Shown one piece after another: positions 10,545-20,398 of a stretch of DNA of 64,000 bases. The notes beneath the pieces were generated by a model. The model had not been told where the DNA came from and did not search any database. It saw only the letters and a list, made by a program, of their open reading frames with translations. The translations under genes and the position numbers were made by a program. Every line of letters begins with the position of its first letter. The first letter of the stretch is position 1. The DNA comes from Paraphaeosphaeria minitans (lineage: Eukaryota > Ascomycota > Dothideomycetes > Pleosporales > Didymosphaeriaceae): assembly GCA_015832175.1 (NCBI GenBank), contig WJXW01000001.1, positions 992,001 through 1,056,000 on the forward strand, read 5' to 3'.

Positions 10545-11574
10545 TCAGAGGATAGCGCAGCGACAGCCTGTATGGATCTCCTCATCTCCGTCTCTTGTTT
10601 TGCCGCCTTTGCCCGTCTTTGCGTCCTCCTCATCAACAATCTCCTGCGGCTTGACGGTCATATGCACAACGTTAGGAGTCTCAGTCTGGAACCGGCACTC
10701 TTTTCGAAGTCAGCGAATGTAGTTATAGCTCAATAATCGGAATGTATAGGAGTCAGAAGCGAAGCGGCGGCGCAGCCATTTCTGGTTCTTGCCCAGCAAC
10801 TACGCAAGCTACGCCAAGACATGATGTGGGGAGTGCGAGGTGTGATGCTTACCTTTTAATGGCGATTTATCGTCTAGCATGCGGCCAAAGTGTATCAATC
10901 GTATCGAGCTCGGCGAGGTCGGTCGCGGCTCCCATTCTGTTGAGACGTGTCAGCCAACCCTCGTCCGTGGCAAAGGAATATGCAGCGCCACGGTAAAGAT
11001 GGCATAGTCGCAGCATCGCGTGCCATAGTGCCTGCAGGCAATGGTACTGACCTTCTCGCCAATCGCGCCATATCAACTCTTTAAGCGTGTAGACGCTTAT
11101 ATTGTACGGATCCATGTCATCGACGGTGACATTGCGCTTCTTGAGATATCTCTCGTCAATCTTATAGGGATGCCGTGCACCAGTTGTAAGCAGCAGCATG
11201 ATGACAACGACGGGGCCATTGGAGCTGTCTGGGTTCGCGGTCGGAGTGTCGGTCGAGGGGCCAATTGCTTCGGTCTCGCTGCGGCTTAGGTCAACGGGCG
11301 GGGCGAGTTTCGATGCAGGCGCGGCGGGTGCGGGTTCTATGCTCTCTTGCGGCAGCGTCTCTTGTGTATGGGGTGTGTGTGCATCTGTCGACGGCGCAGG
11401 GGCCGCCTCGGTCGTGTGCGCAGTGCTGTTTGCCGCTTCTGCTGCTGTTGCGGGCTCTAGGGCCGACGTGGCGAGAGTGTCCATCTCTACAGGGTCGGTG
11501 GACGGAGCACCGTGGCCGCTCGCCGGCCGTGATAATGGCCGTGCAGCTGAAGGGGTGTCGGAAGGAGTGGCCAT
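10545..11574 (-). CDS. UBL3-like membrane-anchored ubiquitin-fold protein with CaaX end
   Basis: Proposed minus-strand exons are 11574-11052, 10936-10853 and 10699-10545, giving 253 aa. Both introns have CTGAC branch points and every junction keeps frame. Residues 1 to about 130 are disordered (Ala/Thr/Pro/Ser-rich). The rest is a ubiquitin fold of the Rad60-SLD_2/UBL3 type. It runs from VVVIMLLLTTGARHPYKIDE through the conserved VTVDDMDPYNISVYTLKELI to the SSIRLIHFGRMLDDKSPLK strand, and on to the CRF and VVHMTVKP elements. The protein ends GCRCAIL. CAIL is a CaaX box whose final Leu favours geranylgeranylation, as in plant MUB and animal UBL3 proteins that recruit E2 enzymes or sort cargo at membranes. 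The C-terminus is not Gly-Gly, so it is not expected to be conjugated. The open frame continues upstream of 11574, but without a supporting ATG context. Confidence 0.85.
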
Positions 11575-12890
11575 GGCCGCGGGCCCGGAGCGAAGGGCGA
11601 AAGGGCGGCCAAGTAGCGAAGGCGTGGTGGACGGGGGCGAACGGGGGCTGCTAGCTACGAAGACGCAGCAAAAGAATGCGGATGGAGGCGTTACGCAGTG
11701 GGCCCACAGTCGGACAGGCAGACGAAGGATATTTTGGCGGCGAGTGAGACGGGCGACGTTGGATGGAAGCGCCGGGAGGAGCGTCGTGCACACTGCGCAG
11801 GCGGCGAACGCCCAGCCCAGCCCTAGCAGAGGCGTGACTAGCCGGGCTCCCGTCCAGGCCTTGTTCTCCGCAACCATGCAGGACGGTGGACCGCCTCCTC
11901 CCTCTCCACACTCCCAAGAACGAACCACAAGCACCACCCAGCCCCGCGCTGCGCCCCGGTCAGGCTGCCTGTCGTCGTCACACTGGCCTGCCGTTGCCCT
12001 CGTTGCCCTCGTTGCCCTCATCATTGCTCTCATCAACGCCCTCTGTGGCCTCAGCATGCACTCTTCGCGCTGGCAAGACTCCCCGGTGCCTCCTAGTGTT
12101 GCGCTGATTCGAGTTTCTGGTTGTCCCTGCATCCTGCCCACAAGCGCCATTGGTGGAACCTGCAGCTGCCCCCGCTAGCATTCACTCCAGCTCGCTGTGC
12201 GCTGGGGATGCCATGCGCATGTTCTCTGGGCGACAACGCCTACAAACCAAGATATATTTCGGATTCTGGACATAACCTGGAAATCAAATGTTGGTTGCTG
12301 CTGCTACAAGACGTCCACGTAGCTGTACTCACCATCCTCCCGTTCTGTCCATCAGCATTATAGGCCCAGATGATTGCTGAGTGTGGCAACTGGCGCTACA
12401 ACGGCATATTCGTTGGCGTGTGGCAAGTCTCTCTGGGTCCATATGGCAGGCCAATTTGTGACCCTTTTGTAGGAACTTCATTGAACTACTGCTACGGTAT
12501 GCGTCTTCTGCTATCACCATCCGCCACGCCTCGCCGCCAAATGTACCGCAAAGGACGTCCTGCGTCAAGCCGATCACATTGGTGGTCTGCTCAGCACAGC
12601 AGGTGTCACATTCTTCATGATGGGCTTACAGTGGGGTGCTATTCAAGTAAGGTAAGATTTCCTCCTAATCGACCGGAAGCATCGATGAACCGGATGCGAT
12701 TCGCAAGCATCGATGGCCGGAAATGCATGTAGCGGAAGTCGGAGCGGAAGTCGGTAGGTAGGTACCCGCTTCAGCTTAGCGGAATTTCTGCCGGTGGTCG
12801 ATCATTCGAGATTGTGACTTGATATATGCAGCCCTCACGAACTTGTCGCTGAGCGATAGGATCTAGGATTGCGCAGCGCATATGGCGCTT
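11575..12890. other. Intergenic; long open frames judged non-coding
   Basis: GC-rich sequence next to the UBL3-like gene leaves long open frames on both strands without domain content. A GGTAGGTAGGTACC run lies at 12753-12766. No gene is supported in these 1.3 kb. Confidence 0.4.
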
Positions 12891-13139
12891 TCAGTTATAT
12901 CCTTCTCTTCCACCCCCGCGAAGCCTTAACACCAGACGGATTGTGTCATGGTCCTGAATTGCAAGGTCCGAAATCGTCTCAAATTCTTCTAGCAGCTTGC
13001 CAGCAAAGTGAAGCTGTTGTTGCTCCCGAAGTATATCCTCCTGGTCTTTGATTCTCGACTTGACGTCGCCGATGGTGTCGGAGCTATCGACTTCAAGGGC
13101 GGTGATTTTTCCAGTGAAAGTTTTGACGTAAATGCGCAT
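12891..13139 (-). CDS. Divergent free-standing ubiquitin-like protein with C-terminal tail
   Basis: This single-exon frame of 82 aa starts at the ATG at 13139, which sits in a good context (ACAAAATG). It aligns with canonical ubiquitin over all 76 residues without a gap; I count 44 identical positions by hand. The end LVLRLRGG is intact (Arg72, Gly75-Gly76), followed by the six-residue tail GREGYN, which a deubiquitinase would have to remove before activation. Lys6, Lys11, Lys27 and Lys48 are kept. Lys29, Lys33 and Lys63 are Arg, Gln and Asp. In the hydrophobic patch Leu8 is Phe and Ile44 is His, while Val70 stays. The fold residues are conserved, so it is likely a functional modifier that differs in chain type and receptor binding. 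It is transcribed away from the NLR gene, with 383 bp between their start codons. A decayed polyubiquitin unit is the alternative, but no disabling mutation is visible. Confidence 0.8.
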   Translation of the reverse strand: MRIYVKTFTGKITALEVDSSDTIGDVKSRIKDQEDILREQQQLHFAGKLLEEFETISDLAIQDHDTIRLVLRLRGGGREGYN

Positions 13140-13522
13140 TTTGTTGAAAGTCGGTACAGTGGTGAACTTCAGGAAGAGCACCCAAGGTGGTCAGCCTTAA
13201 TAAATATTGCAATCCATCGCACGGTCGGTGCACAGCCACCTTTTGGCCATCACTCAGCGTTGCACATTGCCTGGTAGCTTACGTTACATGCAAGGTTGAT
13301 CTCGCGACTGAGCCACAATGGCTTCTTGGCTGGGAATTGGTCAACGATGGACGCCTTGACTGGGGCTGGGAAGTCGCCATTGGCAGCTATACCCCTCTCG
13401 CCCACCACCACATGAGGAGATCGTCCGTAGCACACGTCTCGATTGTGACGTAGACATCCGTGAATCTCGTCGACGCGAATGCGCGCTCTTGTTAACAAGA
13501 CAGTAATTTAGCTCCGCTCAAA
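13140..13522. promoter_or_regulatory. Shared divergent promoter of ubiquitin-like gene and NLR
   Basis: Only 383 bp separate the two start codons, so the promoters must overlap or abut. On the minus side a TATA-like TATTTATTAA lies near 13197-13206, about 60 bp before the ubiquitin-like start. No clear TATA box precedes the NLR. Joint regulation is inferred from spacing alone. Confidence 0.4.
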
Positions 13523-16500
13523 ATGTCTCTCTTCTCTTGGTCAAAAAGCAGCGGGCAGACAGTGAGCAGCGCCGATCCTTACCATCAGGCCGCGGAGCCA
13601 GCGATTCAGAAGAGCACCCAAGGCTCCCTGCGAAGTAAGCTGCGAAGTCATCTCAGGATACCGAGTCGAGATCCGATCAAACGAAATGGGTCGACATCGC
13701 CATCGCCCGCTACTCCTACCGTTGAGCACGGTTTCGATGCGAAGTCAGCTATCTCTCAGAGAACGACTATCCGGTAAGATGGTTCATTCTCAATGACTTG
13801 GCTGTTAAACTAATACAGATATTTTTTCCAGGCTAGCCCAGGATCGTTGGGAGAAGGCACTGCGGTCCATCGACGATGAGGATGTCCAGAAACTACACGT
13901 CAACGGTGCCGACCGTATCACGATCTTAAAACACATATCAGTCGATGTCGAAGCAAAGAAACAAATCTGCGTCGCGAAGCACTGGAAGTACACTAAATCG
14001 AACGGCGAAGTTGTCGTACTGCGCGATGTGTTCGATAAGATTGCCATGTGGGTAGAGAGGTTTAAGCAGATTGGAGATGTCGTAGCGCAATATGATGCTA
14101 CAAACATGTCTCTCCCATGGGCGGGTATTCGGCTAGTACTGCAGGTGGCGGTCAACGATGTACAGACGTTTGGTGCTATGGCTGAAGGAGTAGAGTTTGT
14201 CTCTGATATGGTCACACGCTGCGCAATCATTGAGGATCTCTACCTACAAGGTACATCAGAAGCTAAGACACAGCTTGAGCAAGCTGTTGTGAAGCTGTAC
14301 ACGAAGATTTTGCAGTATGTTCTCAAGGCAAGGAGATATTACAGCACGAGCACGGCTGGTAGCGTGGAACTCTCTCCGAACCATTCGTTTTTGCATACTG
14401 ACTTGTTTTTGAGGACGTTTGGCGTCGGGAATCATCCATACTCCTGGAATGGTAGTCGAAGATCGTCTGCACTCGGTTTCGAAAGCATACACCAATGTCA
14501 GTGAGTGCATGCGGCTGGTGGAAGCGGAAGGTAGGCTGCACGTTACTTCGTATATTACAAGACCTAATCCCGGCAGACGATAAACAAGTGAAGGAGAGCC
14601 TTGAGAAAATACAGGATCGCATCAACATGCTAGCTATCGGTAATGAAAACTCGATCTATGGAACTCAGTGGATTTGGCTTATTGATTTTGTACAGAGAAT
14701 CGTAAGTTACTCTACTCTATCCTGAACGACATGGGCGTTGTTCGGATGTCAGCTCAAGTATCCGACCTCCATACGTCTCTGCAAGGTAAAATAAGCATCC
14801 TCTCGTTCTGCAGATTGCGCTAAATTGTGATAAGATTCGACACAGGAACGAGTCATTCAATGGTTGTCTAACATCCCATATCTGAACCATCATCGAGCCA
14901 AAACTAAGGACTGTCTGCCTGGATCAGGTAATTGGCTCTTGAAGAATTCGGAGTTTTTGCATTGGAAATCATCTACTGCACCAGCCATGATATGGCTGCA
15001 TGGAATACGTAAGTTGATTTCCTTCTCGGAAGATTCAACTATTTAACTCTCTCCAAAGCTGGCTCAGGGAAAACCACACTTGTGTAAGTCAGTCCTCCAA
15101 TATCGCAGTATTTGTTTCTTATCAGTCTCAGATCATCTGTTATTGAACACCTCAAAACATTGCCAGGCCAACAAGCCATGCCCGTGTCCTATTTCTACTG
15201 CACACGAGACGTAGCCGAGCCTGAGCGCTCGAGCCCAGAAGAGATCATGAGATGCATCCTCGAGCAGCTCTCCTCTACTGGAAATAGCGGAAGAGTCAAG
15301 CAGCCCGTTATAGATGCGTACAAACAAAAGAAAAAGGAGGCAAAAGGACGAGCACCAGAGAAACTAAGCCTTTCGGAGACTACCGATTTGATCCTAGAAC
15401 TTCTAGAAGATGAGCCCGCAACCATTGTTATCGATGCCTTGGACGAATGCGATCCTACCCTGAGACCTGATCTGATTTTAGCTTTGAAAATGATCCTTGT
15501 TAGGTCTGAAAGCCTCGTCAAGGTGTTCGTTTCCGGTAGGTACGATGGTGATCTTGCTTCATATTTTGGAGACTCTTCAAATATTCAAATTGAGGAGAAG
15601 GACAACAAGTTCGACATCGACCACTTCGTTCGTATTAGATTGGAACAAGCCATCAAGGAGAAGAGGCTTATTAAAGGCAAGGTGTCGGATCAGCTTAAGG
15701 AGAAGATAATCGAAACTCTGACAGCCGGTGCTCAGGGAATGTATGTTACTGGCATTCATTCCGTGATCAAAGAAGCTAACGACTTGAAGGTTTCGATGGG
15801 TCAGTCTGCAGATTCAAAACCTGTGTGATCCGGGTCGCATAAGGTATGAAGGCGACGTTGTAACAGAGCTGGGCCGGCTGCCTCAGACACTAGCAGAGTC
15901 CTACGATATCACACACAATACGATCAGTTGCTCAGGAGAGGCAAGCCGAGCTGTGGCAGAGAGAACCCTGAAGTGGCTGATGTGTGCGCAACGACCACTA
16001 AAGCTTCGAGAGCTCTATGCTGCCGTTTCAGTCGACCTCGACGGGCGATACCCAATCCCATCCATGGAAGACTTACTCGACTCGTGCTGCAACTTAGTAG
16101 TCGTCGACACTGAATTACAAGTTTTTCGCTTCGCGCATTCCTCTGTGCGTGACTACCTGGAAAGTCGGAAAGAGTACAACGTATGCGAGACGCATGCACT
16201 TGCATTGACGCGATGCTTGGATCTACTCACAGTCGCACCGGGAGCGAAGATATTGACACCGACAGAAACGATATGGAACAACAACTTTCGGCAATACGCT
16301 ATCGCCTATTGGCCGATGCACTATCGGGCCGTTGAGCACAAGAAGCCCAAAGGTCGCTCATTTGAAAACATCTTGCAAACGTCGAGGCAGTTCTTATTTG
16401 AGGATCAAAATGCAGTGTTCGTGCAATGGATTTCAGCCGCAAAGGCTCTGTCCCAAACTTTGCATTGGGACGATCCCCTGAAAGAGACTCTAAACGCTAT

Positions 16501-17671
16501 TTTCAGTTCACCACCCGCACCTCTGTTCTTAGCATGTTTATTTGGTTTAGTCTCGATCATTGAGGCGCTGGGAGACTGTGAGGGTACAGACTGGGACCAA
16601 CGAAATACCATGGGTAACAACGCTCTACATATCGCGGCAGCAAATGGACATGACAAAGTGCTCGAGATCTTGCTTGATCGAGGAGCAAACCTGGAGTCAG
16701 AGACAACCCGCACAAAAACGGCGTTACATAAGGCCGCGGAACACGGCCACAGAGCGACCGTTAACGTACTTCTCCAACGAGGCGCAGATGTTGCCGCTGA
16801 AGATGATCGCGGGGCGACTGCTCTTCATGAAGCATCTGCCCATGGCCACGAAGCCGTAGTTGTGCTGCTGCTTGAGAACGGAGCTGACTGTGCTGCCATT
16901 GACAATCGCGGTGGAACCGCGCTACATGTGGCCGCTCGACATGGGCACGTAAATGTGATACAGCGGCTTATCAACTGCGGAGTTGATGTCATGGCAAGAG
17001 ATGCTAGCCAGTGGACGGCACTACATGGAGCATCTGGGCGAGGACACGAGGCAGTGGTAAGATTGCTGCTCGACAATGGGGCGGATACGGCAGCAAGCGA
17101 TGCCCATGGAGGTACAGCATTGCATTGGGCATCCGGTCTTGGACACGAACCCGTAGTGCGACTTCTACTCAAACATGGAGCTGACATCTCCGCCAAAGAC
17201 GAGAACGGAGACACGGCGCTACATGTGTCAGCAGGACGCGGACATGAGCTGGTGGTCAGACTCCTACTAGGTAACGGAGCGGACGTCGAGTCGAGAACCA
17301 TATATGGTGGAACGCCGCTACAACGGGCAGTAAGCAAAAATCGTAAGACGGTCGAAGACGTACTGCGGCAGTATTGTAAAGAGCACGGGATAGATATCAC
17401 CGAGGAGAGCATGAGCGTGTCTCCAGCAGTGCTGGCCGCTCATAGTGACCATTTCTTCTGTGATCACTGCGATGGGACCATTCCTCACTCGAACATCTAT
17501 TACCATTGCAACATCTGCGATGATGGCGACTTCGATCTCTGTTCGGATTGTTTCGAGAAAGGCATTCTGTGTTATGGTGACAGCCATCGCCTAAGTAAAC
17601 TTTCTCGAGGGGAGACTATGGCACCTTCCAACATTGAGGCTGATCATGAAGAGCCGGGCGTTGATACTTGA
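13523..17671 (+). CDS. NOD-like receptor: NACHT NTPase, ankyrin repeats and ZZ zinc finger
   Basis: Nine proposed exons (13523-13773, 13832-14358, 14414-14530, 14577-14639, 14753-14785, 14835-15008, 15059-15083, 15132-15740, 15790-17671) give 1226 aa. Residues 1-84 are basic and disordered. Residues 85 to about 340 match the N-terminal helical domain of fungal NACHT NTPases (for example the NMSLPWAGIRLVLQVAVND stretch). Walker A, GIPGSGKTTL, has its Lys at 393, and Walker B, TIVIDALDECD, lies near 495-505. The NACHT tail contains FRW and LKWLMCAQRPL motifs. Eight ankyrin repeats follow at about 870-1135, then a ZZ finger at about 1155-1200 (CDHC, CNIC, CSDC pairs plus a final His). Such proteins act in fungal non-self recognition and programmed cell death. 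The ankyrin part would sense the ligand. No HET, patatin or other known effector domain is at the N-terminus. The two short exons (33 and 25 nt) are the least certain part of the model. Confidence 0.8.
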
Positions 17672-18382
17672 GGCTTCCAATTGCTCTAGTCAAAAGTAAA
17701 TGTTCTCTTAGAGATGTAGTGCAGTCCGAAACAGAAGCAGCGTGAGTCGAACTTCTTCTTACTTAAAGTAAGCACTATGGTATGAGAGCCTTTCTAGGCA
17801 TGCTGTATCAGTTTTGTTCATGTACAGTAAACCACATCGAAACCTCCAAGACTACCATTGCTTCTCGCTCATCAAACTCGTCCCACATCCTTTTCCGAGT
17901 CCTTCAGTCACTGCATTCCCAGGTCGCTCAGCCATCTCTTGGTAGTAAGAGGCTACGCACTGTGCACAACGGAGATCGCCAACAGCACCGCGCTTGATAG
18001 CTCCACGCCATTCGGACTTGGGGTACCTAGAAAGTAAGGTAAGCATGCCTGCGCTCATACCGCCTGTGTTTGGGTCTAAACTCACATATAAGTCATCATA
18101 GATGGGGCTGTTAGACGAGGACAGTTCTATGCTACTGGGCCCTCAGGTGGAACAGGTGCTTGATCGGACGTAGAGCATCGCAATGTATGTCGGTGAAGGT
18201 TGATGTATCCAGTGCTTGAACGGCACATTTTGTAGCCACAGCCAACATGGTAACAGTGCACCTTCTTTCCACGTCTGCATCAGTTATTTTCTCCAAAGCC
18301 TTGTTTGATGCTGCACCCATTTTGGCTACTGGAGTAAAGTACAGTGCAACTCCGTAGCGTGAGTAGAACAGAACTGATAAGC
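17672..18382. other. Intergenic with weak minus-strand coding remnants
   Basis: Minus-strand frames at 17852-18085 and 18132-18386 have some protein-like character but no start, domain or consistent splice sites. They could be the decayed remainder of the MYND gene just upstream. No working gene is supported. Confidence 0.35.
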
Positions 18383-18612
18383 CCACGGTTAAAGCGTGGT
18401 TTCGGGTCGTCGTGATGGAAAACCATGTACCGGTACGCCCCTTGCTCTAGAAAAGGTTTGGCTTTGCAATCCTCAAGGGATTTGCAGACCATCTTATGCA
18501 ACGACCAGTCTACCTTTTAGCTTTCTTCTTCGTAATAGTAAATATCGAGACATCTACCGCACCTCAAGGCAGCGCCTGAATTATTGCATGCTATGCAAAG
18601 TGAGGGAGCATC
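18383..18612 (-). pseudogene. Broken MYND-type zinc-finger gene
   Basis: Reading the minus strand from 18597 gives CIACNNSGAALRCGRC, then LDIYYY and EEES, then a TAA stop at 18519-18517, then KVDWSLHKMVCKS in the same frame. This is the MYND order C-x2-C-x8-C-x2-C ... D-W-x2-H-x3-C. The stop falls where MYND fingers normally carry Gln, so CAA to TAA explains it, and the third pair of zinc-binding cysteines is replaced by Tyr and Ser. After the finger, KPFLEQGAYRYMVF and DDPKPRF resemble the region that follows MYND in many fungal proteins, but the frame soon degenerates and no start codon is found upstream. An intron removing the segment could also be imagined (an AAAAG acceptor precedes GTAGAC), but it would delete conserved finger residues. 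Confidence 0.6.
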
Positions 18613-19292
18613 GGGCTCCAGCTACTTATGGGTGCCGTCAGGGTTGAGACTGTTGTGAGGCCAATATACTGTATCTAGTTCTCCTATTTCAATGTATCAG
18701 CCAATGCATGTAGATAAGAAAACAACGATATTAAAACCTTACTGAAAGGACGAGCTGGTCTCATGCCTCCAGATTGCGAAGCACCCATGTTCCACTATGG
18801 GGATATTTCTGTTGGTGGAAATGTGCTGTGCAATGATCTTGGGGAAAATCTAAGTTCTTGTACAACAATTATGTAGGCAGCAATCTGGTGGAGCTTGGGA
18901 TTGTGGCGAAGTATTTGCTATAGAAGCAAACGAACACTTCTTACCATGTGCTTGACCTTCAGCTTGGTTTTGTGACTAAATTATGTTCCAGTTGGCAGTA
19001 GTATACAGCTTCCATGTCGCTAGTCATGTATTATGGACATCGCCACCCTGCAGTGTAGAGTAATATCTCTCGACTCATCAATCTGGTGCTTAGACTCACC
19101 AAGAAGTGCTATGAGTTGTCTACTTTTTCACTAGCTACTTCACCCACAGTACGAGTAACGAATCTTCATACTGGGCGTATGAATACTGTTGCAGTACTGT
19201 TATCCCTTCCTCCACAGAGACCTACCACCGGCTTGAATTCCAACAACACAATTTATACTTGATCATCTTTGCTCTTCAATACTCCGAGCAAG
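18613..19292. other. Intergenic, nothing recognised
   Basis: This AT-richer stretch of 680 bases, upstream of the Ser/Thr repeat gene, shows no coding or RNA signal. Confidence 0.4.
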
Positions 19293-19820
19293 ATGGCAAA
19301 CCGACCGAAGAAAAGCAGATACGACTACGCTCAGGAGGACCCCAGGAATGATACATCCAAAGCTGAGGAGAGCCTAAACGTAAAGTTTTTGAGAGACAAC
19401 CCGAACTTCATGTTTTCCTCAAAAGCAAGTTCCGCCAACGCAGCCGCCAATACCTCATTATCCACTGGCACTAGTTCTTCATCGATCTCAAATACCGGAA
19501 CAGGCAGAAAGCCCACTAGCACTGCTTCTGCGACAACTTCAAATACTAGGATAGGCACTGCTTTCTTGTCAAGTACTGGAACAGGAGAAAAGCCCACTAG
19601 CACTGCTTCTGCACCAATTTCAAATACTGGGATAGGCAAAAAGCCCGCTGGCACTACTTCTTCATCGGTCTCAAAGACCAAAACAGACAACAAGCCCCAG
19701 TTGAGGAGTCGGCCGCCGACAGAAGCAGAAGAAAAAGTTCCTGCAGTTTCTTCGCTGGATTATTTTGATTTCTCAAATGTCTCTCAGCCCGAGCCCAAGG
19801 ATGGGTGTCCTTGTCCCTAG
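19293..19820 (+). CDS. Ser/Thr-rich repeat protein, function unknown
   Basis: An intronless 175-aa frame starts at the ATG at 19293. It begins basic and polar (MANRPKKSRYDYAQEDP), with a KFLRDNPNFMF segment, and then becomes a low-complexity Ser/Thr/Lys/Pro region. Two copies of a block of about 69 nt (19489-19557 and 19570-19638), encoding variants of GTGxKPTSTASA and SNTxIG, lie 81 nt apart. A third, degraded GIGKKPAGTTSSS follows. The end is acidic and ends DGCPCP. There is no signal peptide or membrane segment. It is probably a disordered intracellular protein. No family is recognised. Coding is supported by the in-frame repeat with conservative changes. Confidence 0.55.
   Translation: MANRPKKSRYDYAQEDPRNDTSKAEESLNVKFLRDNPNFMFSSKASSANAAANTSLSTGTSSSSISNTGTGRKPTSTASATTSNTRIGTAFLSSTGTGEKPTSTASAPISNTGIGKKPAGTTSSSVSKTKTDNKPQLRSRPPTEAEEKVPAVSSLDYFDFSNVSQPEPKDGCPCP
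19489..19638 (+). repeat. In-frame duplicated 69-nt block, 81-nt spacing
   Basis: Two copies of a Ser/Thr/Pro-coding block inside the preceding gene differ at only scattered bases and are separated by 12 nt. Copy number could vary among strains. Confidence 0.6.
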
Positions 19821-20398
19821 ATTACACAATATACACATGTTGCAAATAGCCTCTTTCTGTTTACTCCTGGCATACCATCGTCTCCATCAGGGTATGCCTC
19901 GATTTGGGGATTTGTATGTGTCCGAGCTTGTAGACTGCACGGCGTTCTCAAGTTCCGAGTCGCATTCCAAGAAGGGTCTTGGCTCACTAGAATTTTCGTA
20001 AAATCTGGGTTTACATGTACCTTGCTAGACTAATGTTGAGCAACACTCCAATCCTGAGTCAGAGCTCCACGCTTGGGTATGTGTCATGGCCCGACACCGA
20101 ATCAAGTTGTATTCCAGTGGGCGTTGCTAACCTGACTGGAAATGGCAAAAAGATTATGCTTGGGTGATGAATGTATTGACTGTTCGCGTGAATGTGGTTA
20201 TCTCAAGGTGAAACTCGCAAAACTGTGTTGCGCACTATTCATGTTTGGTGCTTCTTTCGAATGCGCCTTCGAGTCATGGTATATCGTAGCTGATCGTTAT
20301 CCTCTACGTCTCCGCCGCTCGTCAGGCCTGTACCTCCGATGAAGTTTGGCCGTTCAATCCGAAACCTTCACTCGCATGTCCTCCTCCATGGGCGTCCC
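19821..20398. other. Intergenic, nothing recognised
   Basis: These bases lie between two convergent genes. Short open frames here have no supporting signal. Confidence 0.4.

Noticed and set aside
11575..12178. Upstream extension of the UBL3-like frame and an opposing 326-codon plus-strand frame
   Set aside because: GC-rich sequence keeps both open. The upstream part has no conserved segment, while the ATG at 11574 begins the normal disordered leader. The plus-strand frame is the shadow of the real gene.
13140..13181. 14-codon N-terminal extension of the ubiquitin-like protein
   Set aside because: It would need a GTG start. The ATG at 13139 is in good context and coincides exactly with residue 1 of ubiquitin.
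14359..14504. Retained intron giving a truncated NLR of about 14 kb position
   Set aside because: Reading through changes frame to a stop near 14504. Splicing at 14359-14413 restores family-like sequence and the downstream NACHT frame.
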